From NCBI GenBank assembly GCA_964345295.1, contig CAYFQG010000025.1:1-18471 (forward strand): DNA of 18,471 bases. Reading direction: 5' to 3'. This document shows positions 7,870 to 14,994 of the stretch, one piece after another. The position numbers and the translations under genes are program-made. The DNA comes from JASBZA01 sp964345295. GTDB lineage: Bacteria > Bacillota > Clostridia > Saccharofermentanales > Fastidiosipilaceae. How positions within the stretch are numbered: the first letter of the stretch is position 1; each line of letters begins with the position of its first letter. The notes under the pieces are model-generated. The model did not search any database. It saw nothing but the letters and a program-made list of their open reading frames with translations, and had not been told where the DNA came from.

Positions 7870-8952
7870 TTAGTTTTTCTTACGTCTCTTTTTCTTGGGC
7901 TGATTTTCTTCAATCTGCTTGGTTTCCTGTTTTACCCGGGACATAATCTCAGCCTCATATTTGGCATCCGACTCGGCCTGACGTGCAGCCATCGGCTTCG
8001 TATAGATAGTATCAAATAACCAGACCTGGAAGATAGCCAGGAAGTTACCGATAATCCAGTAAAGAGACATGGCCGCCGGCATAGAGAAAGTGAAGAACAA
8101 GGTCATAATAGGCATGACGTACAGCATGGTTTTCATGGATTGGCCCGCCATATCCTCATTCTTTTCTTGACCTTGGAGGGCAGGGTTATTCTTGACCTTT
8201 TCCTTATCAATACCGCCGCCTATATCCGTCTTCATGGTTTTCTGCGAATACCAGCTCTGGAAGATGGTCGTACCGGTTGCCAGAAGGGGCAAAATCAGAA
8301 GCGGCAAATAAGTTGCCATCTCGGCACCGAAAAGTTTAGCCGGGCTGATAGTAGGGGTAAGGCCCAGATTGAGGCCTATAAAGTCTAAATTAATTAAATC
8401 CGATGCATGCATGAGCCCTCTGTTAACGGCCTCGGCAAAAACCTGAGGCGCTTCATTAAGGCCTTGCAAAATCGGGATATTCATCATGCGAATATTTCGG
8501 ATGGCACTTTCGTGCAACATATTGGCATCCACCAGCATACGGCCGATTTCTTGTAAATTGGCCTCGGGGACTTGCATGATATAGAAAAGCGGACCGGAAA
8601 TAATTCTGTAGACCGGCCAAATCAGTACCAATTGTAAAAGCGCCGGTAAGCAACCGCCGAACATAGAAATCTTATGTTTCTTATAAAGCTCCATCTGAGC
8701 TTGAGAAAAACCTTGCTGGTCGTCACCGTAATAGCGTTTTAATTCCTGCAGCTGGGGGTTCAAGGCTCTTTGTTGCAAACTGGATTTATGCTGCTTAACG
8801 TTAAAGGGCAACAAGAGCATGCGAATAAGAATTGTAAATAAGATGATGGCAACTCCGTAGTTGTTAAAAACCTGGAGAATAAAGCGAATAACTATACCGA
8901 ATAAGGAGTAAAGGGGGTCTAGTATAGATAAAGCTGTCAAAACATTTCCCAT
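7870..8952 (-). CDS. yidC: membrane protein insertase YidC/OxaA
   Basis: Inserts and folds inner-membrane proteins alone or with SecYEG. The 360 residues show the 60KD_IMP core: a first core transmembrane helix with the conserved hydrophilic-groove arginine R44 (ILIRMLLLPF), a charged cytoplasmic hairpin (about 52-95), and further membrane segments near 98-118, 210-235 and 275-320. The C-tail is strongly basic (QPKKKRRKKN), consistent with ribosome contact. The N-terminus is hydrophobic and has no lipobox cysteine, unlike the SpoIIIJ/YqjG lipoprotein type. The start is ATG with a weak GAGAGGA upstream. It sits between yidD and jag. Confidence 0.95.
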   Translation of the reverse strand: MGNVLTALSILDPLYSLFGIVIRFILQVFNNYGVAIILFTILIRMLLLPFNVKQHKSSLQQRALNPQLQELKRYYGDDQQGFSQAQMELYKKHKISMFGGCLPALLQLVLIWPVYRIISGPLFYIMQVPEANLQEIGRMLVDANMLHESAIRNIRMMNIPILQGLNEAPQVFAEAVNRGLMHASDLINLDFIGLNLGLTPTISPAKLFGAEMATYLPLLILPLLATGTTIFQSWYSQKTMKTDIGGGIDKEKVKNNPALQGQEKNEDMAGQSMKTMLYVMPIMTLFFTFSMPAAMSLYWIIGNFLAIFQVWLFDTIYTKPMAARQAESDAKYEAEIMSRVKQETKQIEENQPKKKRRKKN

Positions 8953-8991
8953 CTAATAGTATCCTCTCTAGTGTCTCTGCTAACTTAGAAC

Positions 8992-9231
8992 CTAGACCTT
9001 GTCCATCGGCTTAATCGGGTCTACCGGGTCGTAGCCTCCCTTCTTATTGAAGGGATTGCATCGCAGGATGCGCCAGATGGCTTTGGCCGAACCTTTGAAA
9101 ACTCCGTATTTTTCCAAGGCTTCAATCGCGTATTGAGAGCAAGTCGGTTCAAATATGCACTTGCTCGGCCCAAGGTATGGTGAAATTCCTTGTTGATAGA
9201 TACGAATTAAAAAAATCATCAAACGTTTCAC
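8992..9231 (-). CDS. yidD: membrane protein insertion efficiency factor YidD
   Basis: Small membrane-associated protein that aids YidC-dependent insertion. The 79 residues fit the family: a hydrophobic/amphipathic start (MKRLMIFLIRIYQ), the PTCSQYAIEALEKYG core, and RILRCNPFNKKGGYDPV, with cysteines 25, 31 and 58. The start is GTG (9231-9229), directly abutting the TAA of rnpA with no intervening base, so translation is probably coupled. GGAG lies eight bases upstream inside rnpA. It stands between rnpA and yidC, the standard order. Confidence 0.95.
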   Translation of the reverse strand: MKRLMIFLIRIYQQGISPYLGPSKCIFEPTCSQYAIEALEKYGVFKGSAKAIWRILRCNPFNKKGGYDPVDPIKPMDKV

Positions 9232-9576
9232 TTAGGAATCTCCGGCCTGCTGCATCAATCCGGCCTTTTCCAGTAAGGTTCTCATTTCCGTTTGTATTTC
9301 AGTTCCGGAAGTTTCTTTCTCCAACCGGCATCCCATGAAGATGATATCGTAGCCTGTTTTCATCTCCGCTTCCAAAGCTCTGGCCGATTCTCTTAAGAGA
9401 CGCCTCATACGGTTTCGCTTCACGCTGTTGCCGAAGTGGCGCAGACTGGTAAAACCGTAACGGTTGTAAGGGAGCGGATTTTTCTTATAGTACAAAGAAA
9501 GAAACTTGCCATACTGTTTCTTACCGGTTTTAAAGACTCTGGAAAATTCGTAATTCTTCTTTAAGGTAATAAGCAT
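9232..9576 (-). CDS. rnpA: ribonuclease P protein component
   Basis: Protein subunit of RNase P, which helps the catalytic RNA remove 5' leaders from pre-tRNAs. The 114 residues begin with LKKNYEFSRVFKTGK and carry the arginine-rich RNR signature KRNRMRRLLRE (53-63), then the YDIIFMGCR strand. The start is ATG with AGGAGAG upstream. It is separated from rpmH by a hairpin that probably lowers its expression relative to L34, and its stop abuts the yidD start. Confidence 0.96.
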   Translation of the reverse strand: MLITLKKNYEFSRVFKTGKKQYGKFLSLYYKKNPLPYNRYGFTSLRHFGNSVKRNRMRRLLRESARALEAEMKTGYDIIFMGCRLEKETSGTEIQTEMRTLLEKAGLMQQAGDS

Positions 9577-9596
9577 GGAACTCTCCTGCCACTTTG

Positions 9597-9620
9597 AAAA
9601 GGCTTATTGCTAAGCCTTTT
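9597..9620 (-). terminator. attenuator hairpin between rpmH and rnpA
   Basis: AAAAGGCTTA and TAAGCCTTTT form a perfect 10-bp inverted repeat with a 4-nt loop, starting directly after the rpmH stop. On the minus strand the stem ends in TTTT. The short T-run suggests partial termination, fitting the greater need for ribosomal protein L34 than for RnpA. The symmetrical structure could also work on the other strand. Confidence 0.65.
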
Positions 9621-9755
9621 CTATGCGGACAAGACCTTCCTGCCTTTTCTCCTACGGTTCTTCAAGACCCTTCTGCCGGATGCGGTGCTCATTCTCTTGC
9701 GGAAACCGTGTTCACGAGAGCGTTGACGTTTCTTGGGTTGAAATGTTCTTTTCAT
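9621..9755 (-). CDS. rpmH: 50S ribosomal protein L34
   Basis: 44-residue, very basic ribosomal protein of the large subunit. Reading the minus strand from the ATG at 9755 gives MKRTFQPKKRQRSREHGFR, then KRMSTASGRRVLKNRRRKGR, then KVLSA, a full-length L34 with all hallmark motifs. A strong GGAGGT lies seven bases before the ATG. It is the first gene of the rpmH-rnpA-yidD-yidC-jag transcript. In most Bacillota it diverges from dnaA across oriC; here ispE is immediately upstream in the same direction. Confidence 0.97.
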   Translation of the reverse strand: MKRTFQPKKRQRSREHGFRKRMSTASGRRVLKNRRRKGRKVLSA

Positions 9756-9787
9756 ATACTTCACCTCCTCTTTTCACTCGAAAGAGT

Positions 9788-9817
9788 ATTATACTTGCCG
9801 TTTTAAAGTTCTGTCAA
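9788..9817 (-). promoter_or_regulatory. consensus promoter of rpmH operon
   Basis: Perfect -35 TTGACA (9817-9812) and perfect -10 TATAAT (9793-9788) with an 18-bp spacer. It lies within the last codons of ispE: the ispE TAA stop (9791-9789) is part of the -10 box. The predicted transcript starts about 25 bp upstream of the rpmH ATG. Confidence 0.88.
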
Positions 9818-10829
9818 CCAAACCGGGCCCCGGTGCCGGCTGGCTCAGGGTCCTGGCTCGGAAAACTTTCATATTAAGTCTCGATCTTAAATTAACTTCT
9901 GCCAAGCGAGCCTCTTCTTCCGATCCGAAAAGTCCGAATAAGGTCGGTCCCGAACCGGACATAGAACAAAATAAAGCACCGGATTCTTCTAAAAGACGAG
10001 CGATTTCTTCCAAAATCGGACGCTCTCTCAGGCTCAGCCGGTAGAAGGTATTTTGGCCAAAATAATCCAAGTCCAAATAATCTTCTTCAAGCAAAGCTTC
10101 GTAGAAATCCTCCGCCCGGCTTCTCTTCCGGCTTAGCGCATCCTGTTGATCGACAGCTCGGAAGGCTTCTACTGTGGAGATCTGAATATCGGGCTTTATT
10201 AATAATATAGGTAAAGAAGGGGCCGGGTCCAAAGGACTGATGATTTCACCCACGCCTTTACAAAGTGCCAGAGGCGCTTCTTGGGTTAAGAAAGGCACAT
10301 CGGCTCCGACTTGTAAGGCTATGGATTGCAAGGTCTGACAATCCAACACGTCTTGACCCAGGTTTAGCGAGACCTCTTGCATAAGTGACAAAAGCGCTGC
10401 CCCGTCACTGCTACCACCGCCCAAACCGGCCTGACTGGGGATTTTTTTGGCCAAATGAATAAAGAAGTATCGCGGCAACACAACGGCCAAAGTCGGGTGT
10501 GCTTTAAGATAAAAGTCCAAGGCCTTAATCACTGTATTGTTCTGAACCGGACCCAAATCTTCGCCGTCGTCTGTGTCGGTTTTTGTGCAGAAAAAAACCT
10601 CCTTGCCGCCCAGTTTCAAACTCCGGTCGGGCCAAGGAAGTTTATCTTCTTGTAAGCGATAGAGCTCATCATCGAAACTTACCGTAAGTTTGTCGGATAA
10701 GCTGATTTTTTGCATCAGGGTTTCTAGATTGTGGTAACCGTCGGGTCTTTTGTCCAGGATATCTAAAAACCAGTTTATCTTCGCCGGTGCCGAAATCTCA
10801 TATGTACGACGCGCTTGCGAACAGGACAT
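9789..10829 (-). CDS. ispE: 4-diphosphocytidyl-2-C-methyl-D-erythritol kinase
   Basis: GHMP-family kinase of the non-mevalonate (MEP) isoprenoid pathway; phosphorylates CDP-methylerythritol with ATP. Visible motifs are APAKINWFLDIL with Lys17, RPDGYHNLETLMQ (29-41), the glycine-rich ATP loop PSQAGLGGGSSDGA (131-144) with Asp142, and MSGSGPTLFGLFG near the C-terminus. At 346 residues it is longer than the usual 280-300, mainly from an enlarged region between about 53 and 105 and a basic C-terminal extension. The start is ATG at 10829 with no good ribosome binding site; coupling to veg (24-bp gap) may help. Its 3' end holds the rpmH promoter. Confidence 0.95.
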   Translation of the reverse strand: MSCSQARRTYEISAPAKINWFLDILDKRPDGYHNLETLMQKISLSDKLTVSFDDELYRLQEDKLPWPDRSLKLGGKEVFFCTKTDTDDGEDLGPVQNNTVIKALDFYLKAHPTLAVVLPRYFFIHLAKKIPSQAGLGGGSSDGAALLSLMQEVSLNLGQDVLDCQTLQSIALQVGADVPFLTQEAPLALCKGVGEIISPLDPAPSLPILLIKPDIQISTVEAFRAVDQQDALSRKRSRAEDFYEALLEEDYLDLDYFGQNTFYRLSLRERPILEEIARLLEESGALFCSMSGSGPTLFGLFGSEEEARLAEVNLRSRLNMKVFRARTLSQPAPGPGLVDRTLKRQV

Positions 10830-10853
10830 AGATAGGCTTAAAACCGAAGGAGC

Positions 10854-11108
10854 TTACTCTTCTTCCGGTGCGACCGCTATTTCAACCGTATCGGTCATGA
10901 CATCAACATAGCTGTAGGAAACCATTTCCGGTTCGGAATGATTATCTCTGATACAGCGAACCGTAAAAACTCTGGGGTAGCAGGAGTCCACGACACCTTC
11001 GCGAATAATAGTCCTCTTACGCCCTCCGTTGGATTTCAAGCGAACCTTCCGTCCGATACAAGCTTCGACTTCACTCTTGCACAACTCAAGTTCACTCTTA
11101 ATTATCAT
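10854..11108 (-). CDS. veg: Veg family protein (DUF1021)
   Basis: Small conserved Bacillota protein; Bacillus subtilis Veg has been linked to biofilm-gene expression, but the biochemical role is unclear. The 84 residues show the family core GRKVRLKSNGGRKRT, then REGVVDSCYPRVFTV and the MVSYSYVDVMTDTVEI strand. The frame extends eight residues further upstream, but the ATG at 11108 has GGAGGT eight bases before it and gives the family N-terminus (MIIKSELELCK). It is followed by ispE, a neighbourhood common in this phylum. Confidence 0.93.
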   Translation of the reverse strand: MIIKSELELCKSEVEACIGRKVRLKSNGGRKRTIIREGVVDSCYPRVFTVRCIRDNHSEPEMVSYSYVDVMTDTVEIAVAPEEE

Positions 11109-11142
11109 TATATAAGACCTCCAAAAGCGCAATTTGCATTCT

Positions 11143-11151
11143 ATTATAGCA
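11143..11151 (-). promoter_or_regulatory. extended -10 promoter of veg
   Basis: The minus strand reads TGCTATAAT: TATAAT (11148-11143) with the TGn extension. No clear TTGACA at 16-18 bp. It is 35 bp upstream of the veg ATG and just past the stop of the regulator gene. Confidence 0.6.
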
Positions 11152-11177
11152 CAAAGAAGGTCAAATTACTGTAAACA

Positions 11178-12176
11178 TTAGTTTTGAGCTCGGCGCACCT
11201 GCTTGCGATACTGGAGGGGTGTTTGTTCCATATAGCGTTTGAAGGCCGCATTAAAACTCTGCGAACTGGAAAAACCCACCATGTTTGCAATGTTGGAGAC
11301 CTTGTCGTCCGTCTCTTCCAAGAGAGCACAAGCCTTGTCGATGCGGACTTTGGCCAAATAATTCAAAGGGCTGTCGGAAAAAGCCTCCCGAAAGGCCTTG
11401 GTAAAATAGGATTGGCTGAGGTAAACATAATCTGCCAAACCGGCGATACTGATTTCCTGGTCGTAGTTATTATCCATATAGCGTTTAGCAATCTGTACCA
11501 GCTTTTCGGCACTGCCGGTCCGAAACTGTTCTTGCTCTTCGTACTCTTCTGTCATGGCCCTGCTGAAATGGACCAGAAGTTGTAAGGTCAAGGCCTGGAG
11601 CATCAAAACCGAACCATATTCCTTGGCATTATCTTCCTTCAAAATCTCTTCAATGATGTGGGCAATCTCTCGCCTGCCCCGGCCTCTGATCATCATGGCA
11701 TAACGGAAAGGATCGTGTTCGAACTTCTCTTTGTCCGGCATGTCCAAATCCATATCACCGTAGGCCAAAGCCTTGTCCCCCGCTCCACCCTGGTCTTTAT
11801 AGCGAAGGAAATCATAGTAGGGGTCTACAATAAGTTCTTTATGTTCCTTCACTCGGACCATGTCATAGGCCAAATAAATACAGGTGATATCGCACTCTTC
11901 AATGACTACATAAGAATGCGGCACGTTAGGCCTAACGACAATAGTCGATCCCGGTTCTAATCTGTAGCGTTTGCCGTAAATAAGATAGTCAATCTTGCCG
12001 CTTCTGACATAAGTCAATTCATGGCAAGCATGTGTGGAAGGCTTTTCAACCGAATCCCCTTCCGGATAAAACTGCTGAATACCTTCTAACATGATGGGCA
12101 GGGAGTTGAGATAGGGCTCTCCCGGTTTTAAATCAATATTGATATCTTTACTTTCCATATGGCTGTATTTTAACAC
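11178..12176 (-). CDS. AraC family transcriptional regulator with N-terminal cupin sensor
   Basis: Predicted DNA-binding regulator of 332 residues. About 45-105 resembles an AraC-type cupin sensor (HACHELTYVRSGKIDYLIYG, then LEPGSTIVVRPNVPHSY), which often senses sugars or other small metabolites. About 225-328 is the double helix-turn-helix AraC domain: first HTH near 243-265 (ISIAGLADYVYLSQSYFTKAF) and the signature GFSSSQSFNAAFKRYMEQTP, then LQYRK, at 301-325. The linker holds an acidic insert near 128-155. The start chosen is GTG at 12176, four bases after GGAGG; ATG at residue 7 is an alternative but is 22 bases from that site. It is divergent from the ydbC-like gene; its ligand and targets cannot be told from sequence. 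Confidence 0.88.
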   Translation of the reverse strand: MLKYSHMESKDINIDLKPGEPYLNSLPIMLEGIQQFYPEGDSVEKPSTHACHELTYVRSGKIDYLIYGKRYRLEPGSTIVVRPNVPHSYVVIEECDITCIYLAYDMVRVKEHKELIVDPYYDFLRYKDQGGAGDKALAYGDMDLDMPDKEKFEHDPFRYAMMIRGRGRREIAHIIEEILKEDNAKEYGSVLMLQALTLQLLVHFSRAMTEEYEEQEQFRTGSAEKLVQIAKRYMDNNYDQEISIAGLADYVYLSQSYFTKAFREAFSDSPLNYLAKVRIDKACALLEETDDKVSNIANMVGFSSSQSFNAAFKRYMEQTPLQYRKQVRRAQN

Positions 12177-12319
12177 ATTTCCTCCGGCAAACGCCTAAAG
12201 GCACAAGTCACAAATTGTACTTTTTTGTGGGGAGAATCTATGCCATACAAGTACTTATTTTTCTTAGGATAGAGTCATCCTAGGATTCAAATCAAAGAAG
12301 TAAAAGGAGATCATTAAAC
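12177..12319. promoter_or_regulatory. divergent intergenic region with short repeats
   Basis: Spacer between the AraC-family gene (minus) and the ydbC-like gene (plus). It holds two CACAA direct repeats 7 bp apart (12202-12213), a GCCTAAAGGC near-palindrome, and the perfect 10-bp palindrome ATCCTAGGAT (12277-12286) preceded by a further AGGAT. I see no promoter with good -35 and -10 boxes for either gene. The repeats are candidate regulator-binding sites only. Confidence 0.3.
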
Positions 12320-12604
12320 ATGAGTAACACAGCAGCAAAGCAGACCAAGCAGGATTTTAGAAATAATTTGGGCGAACTGAACTTTAATATCCAGAGACAT
12401 TTAGGTGTTCTTAGCACCAGTAAGTCCGGTTGGACTAAGGAAGTGAACCTGGTTTCTTGGAATGACCGCCCCGGAAAATTGGATATACGAGACTGGAATC
12501 CCGAGCACGAGAAGATGGGTAAGGGATTAACTTTGAACGGGTCCGAAGTCGCCTACCTGGCAGATATTCTTAAAGATTTTGATATAGCCGAAGCCGGGAT
12601 ATAA
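12320..12604 (+). CDS. ydbC: YdbC/PC4-like single-stranded DNA-binding protein
   Basis: Small protein of the bacterial YdbC family, whose Lactococcus lactis member has a PC4-like fold that binds single-stranded nucleic acid. In the 94 residues, FNIQRHLGVLSTSKSGWTKE, then VNLVSWNDRPGKLDIRDWNP and HEKMGKGLTLNGSEV match the family core; the glycine, tryptophan and basic residues form the strand surface. The start is ATG with AGGAGAT about eight bases upstream. It is the only protein-coding gene here on the plus strand. Its last 35 bp overlap the convergent DUF2752 gene, and no terminator is visible after it. Cellular role unknown. Confidence 0.9.
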   Translation: MSNTAAKQTKQDFRNNLGELNFNIQRHLGVLSTSKSGWTKEVNLVSWNDRPGKLDIRDWNPEHEKMGKGLTLNGSEVAYLADILKDFDIAEAGI

Positions 12605-13037
12605 GCGCCCGAAAGAAGTCCTTCAAGCGGAATACCAGGGCATTTTTGTTCCCAAGCATGGGTTCACGGTTGGGAAAATACACCAGCATTCTGTAAATCC
12701 ATACGAAAATCAGGAGGGACAGGCCTCCGATCAGTAAGGTACGAGCCAAATTTTTCGACTTACGACTAAGTCTGTCGTAAAAAAAGAGATAAAGAATAAA
12801 AATCGGGATAAAAAGAAATAAAGGATGCATAGAAAAAGCACCTGCTATGTCTCCTTTAAAAAAGCGGGCCCAAGCTCTGGTCGTTCCGCAAGTAGGACAA
12901 GGGATACCGAAAATCCTATAAATCGGGCAACTAATTAAGCCGAATCGCTGATAGAGGAAAATAGAGAGTCCCCCCAGGACTAGCAAGACTAGTCCCAGGA
13001 GGACTTTCCATGTTTTTTTGTCAGTTTTTGACGTCAT
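12570..13037 (-). CDS. DUF2752 family membrane protein
   Basis: 155-residue predicted inner-membrane protein of unknown function. It has the DUF2752 signature: Cys37-Pro, then FGIPCPTCGTTRA with Cys47 and Cys50, followed by a short acidic stretch and HPL (His71). About three transmembrane segments are visible (11-29, 72-88, 99-117). The Cys/His set could bind metal or form disulfides, but that is inference. The ATG lies 9 bp after the clpX stop with no good ribosome binding site, so translation may depend on coupling to clpX. Its 3' end overlaps ydbC antisense by 35 bp. Confidence 0.87.
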   Translation of the reverse strand: MTSKTDKKTWKVLLGLVLLVLGGLSIFLYQRFGLISCPIYRIFGIPCPTCGTTRAWARFFKGDIAGAFSMHPLFLFIPIFILYLFFYDRLSRKSKNLARTLLIGGLSLLIFVWIYRMLVYFPNREPMLGNKNALVFRLKDFFRALISRLRLYQNL

Positions 13038-13046
13038 AAATTAAAT

Positions 13047-14300
13047 CTAGGCTAAGAGCTTAAGCTCCGGCTTATCCAAACCTTTCACCACATCTTCGGT
13101 AATGACGCAGGTCTCGACGTCTTCTCTGGACGGTAAGTCATACATCAAATCGGTCATCAACTCTTCGATAACGGCTCGAAGACCTCTGGCTCCGGTCATA
13201 CGTTCCATGGCCTTGCGCGCTATGGCACGGACTGCCTCAGGCGTAAACTCCAGCTTGACCTTATCATAGGACATCAACTTCTGATATTGTTTCAAAAGCG
13301 CATTCTTAGGCTCTTGCAAAATACGAATCAGATCGTCTTCGTCCAAGCTTTGTAAGGTTACCAAGACGGGGACACGGCCGATTAACTCAGGAATCAAGCC
13401 GAATTTCTGTAAATCCTCAGGGCCTACCTGCGCCATCAGCTTATCGTCCTTAGGGTCAGCTTCCTCGACCTTTGCACCGAAGCCCATAGACTTACGGTTT
13501 GTCCTATTCTCAATAATTTTCTCCAAGCCGTCAAAGCTTCCTCCCAAAATAAAGAGGATATTGCTCGTGTCTACTTGAATGTATTCTTGCTGCGGATGCT
13601 TACGGCCGCCTTGGGGCGGAACATTGGCCACTGTACCTTCCAGGATTTTCAGCAAAGCTTGTTGGACACCTTCACCGCTGACATCTCGGGTAATGGAAGG
13701 ATTCTCGGATTTACGGGTAATCTTGTCGATTTCATCCACATAAATAATACCCTTCTCAGCCCTCTCAACATCGTAGTCCGCGTTTTGCAAGAGCTTGAGG
13801 ATAATGTTTTCTACGTCCTCACCGACATAGCCTGCTTCGGTCAGAACCGTTGCATCGGCAATGGCAAAGGGTACATCCAAAATCCTTGCCATGGTCTGAG
13901 CCAAAAGTGTTTTACCGGATCCCGTGGGACCAATCAACATGATGTTACTCTTAGAAAGTTCGACATCATTCAGACTCTCGTCTTCCAAAGGCTCGGATAA
14001 GATACGCTTGTAGTGGTTATAAACAGCTACCGACAAGACCTTCTTGCCCTGGTCCTGGCCTATGACATACTCATCCAATTGTGCCTTCAGATGGGCCGGC
14101 GATTCCAGGCGGTTATCTCTCAGAGCCCGCATGGCACGACTGTTATCTAAACCGCCGGACTCATGCAAAACCTGATAGCAGAGCTGAACACACTCATTAC
14201 AGATATAGGCTTTGTGACCGGCAAAAATCCGGTCAACCATGGTTTCGTCACGTCCGCAAAATGAGCAGTGAACGTGGTGCGTTGTATTATTCTCCGGCAT
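13047..14300 (-). CDS. clpX: ATP-dependent Clp protease ATP-binding subunit ClpX
   Basis: AAA+ unfoldase that recognises tagged substrates and feeds them into ClpP. The 417 residues contain the N-terminal zinc-binding domain (Cys12, Cys15, Cys34, Cys37), Walker A GPTGSGKT (124-131), pore-1 loop GYVG (157-160), Walker B IIYVDE (185-190), the RKH loop (233-235), and the ClpP-docking loop, here MGF (272-274) instead of the common IGF or LGF. The start ATG overlaps the clpP stop by one base (TAATG), a translational-coupling arrangement. It is co-transcribed with clpP from the CtsR-type promoter. Confidence 0.97.
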   Translation of the reverse strand: MPENNTTHHVHCSFCGRDETMVDRIFAGHKAYICNECVQLCYQVLHESGGLDNSRAMRALRDNRLESPAHLKAQLDEYVIGQDQGKKVLSVAVYNHYKRILSEPLEDESLNDVELSKSNIMLIGPTGSGKTLLAQTMARILDVPFAIADATVLTEAGYVGEDVENIILKLLQNADYDVERAEKGIIYVDEIDKITRKSENPSITRDVSGEGVQQALLKILEGTVANVPPQGGRKHPQQEYIQVDTSNILFILGGSFDGLEKIIENRTNRKSMGFGAKVEEADPKDDKLMAQVGPEDLQKFGLIPELIGRVPVLVTLQSLDEDDLIRILQEPKNALLKQYQKLMSYDKVKLEFTPEAVRAIARKAMERMTGARGLRAVIEELMTDLMYDLPSREDVETCVITEDVVKGLDKPELKLLA

Positions 14301-14920
14301 TAGGCTCTCTTCTCCATGATGTGGTCAATAACGCCGTATTCTTTGGCCTCAGTAGCATCCATCCAGAAGTCACGGTCGGTATCCTTCTCAACCTTCTCCA
14401 AAGGCTGACCGGTTCTCTCGGCGATAATGCGGTTGAGTCTCTCGCGCGTTCTGCGAATATGGTCGGCCGAGATGAGAATATCAGAAGCCATACCCTGAGC
14501 ACCACCGGAAGGCTGATGCATCATAACCTCAGCATTTGGCAACATGAAACGCTTGCCGGGCTCACCTGCAATCAAAAGGAAAGCACCCATGCTGGCAGCC
14601 ATACCCATACCGATAGTCTGAACATCGGGCTTGATGTATTGCATGGTGTCATAAATCATAAGTCCCGAACTGACTTCGCCGCCGGGGCTGTTGATATAAA
14701 GCTGGATATCTTTCTTAGGATCTTCCGCTTCCAAGAACAAAAGCTGAGCCGTGATAACCTGTGCCGTAGCAGAGTTCACCTCATCACTCAGAATAACAAT
14801 TCTCTCCTTTAAAAGTCTGGAAAAAATATCATATGCTCTCTCACCGCGGTTGGTTTGCTCGATAACCGTTGGAACCAAGGCCTGGCGAATCAAATCATTG
14901 TTATGCATAAAATCGTTCAT
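14300..14920 (-). CDS. clpP: ATP-dependent Clp protease proteolytic subunit ClpP
   Basis: Serine protease that forms the double heptameric degradation chamber used by ClpX. The 206 residues contain the catalytic triad Ser110 (GMAASMGAF), His135 (MMHQPSGG) and Asp184 (DTDRDFWM), the substrate-strand motif INSPGG, and an N-terminal axial-loop region. The start ATG at 14920 has AAGGAGA six bases upstream. The adjacent promoter carries a CtsR operator. The gene order tig-clpP-clpX is typical of Clostridia. Confidence 0.97.
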   Translation of the reverse strand: MNDFMHNNDLIRQALVPTVIEQTNRGERAYDIFSRLLKERIVILSDEVNSATAQVITAQLLFLEAEDPKKDIQLYINSPGGEVSSGLMIYDTMQYIKPDVQTIGMGMAASMGAFLLIAGEPGKRFMLPNAEVMMHQPSGGAQGMASDILISADHIRRTRERLNRIIAERTGQPLEKVEKDTDRDFWMDATEAKEYGVIDHIMEKRA

Positions 14921-14973
14921 AGAAATCTCCTTTTCACAAATGTATTTTTCTTCTGAACTTTAAAAAACCTTAA

Positions 14974-14990
14974 GGTCAAATAAAGTCAAA
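14974..14990 (+). promoter_or_regulatory. CtsR operator of clpP-clpX
   Basis: GGTCAAATAAAGTCAAA is a perfect match to the CtsR tandem heptad RGTCAAANANRGTCAAA known from class III heat-shock genes of Bacillota. It lies just downstream of a TATAAT box and overlaps the likely transcription start, where CtsR binding would block initiation. Operator orientation is opposite to the gene; CtsR sites are known in both orientations. CtsR itself is not in this window. Confidence 0.85.
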
Positions 14991-14994
14991 AGGC

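Noticed and set aside
10854..11132. Longer Veg start with eight extra residues (MRFWRSYI)
   Set aside because: The ATG at 11108 has GGAGGT at proper spacing; the upstream start has none.
11143..11176. Possible CtsR-like site GGTCAAATTACTGTAAA near the veg promoter
   Set aside because: Only the first heptad matches; the second (CTGTAAA) does not fit RGTCAAA.
14081..14812. 243-codon plus-strand frame opposite clpX and clpP
   Set aside because: Antisense shadow of two unmistakable genes; no ribosome binding site or recognisable domain.
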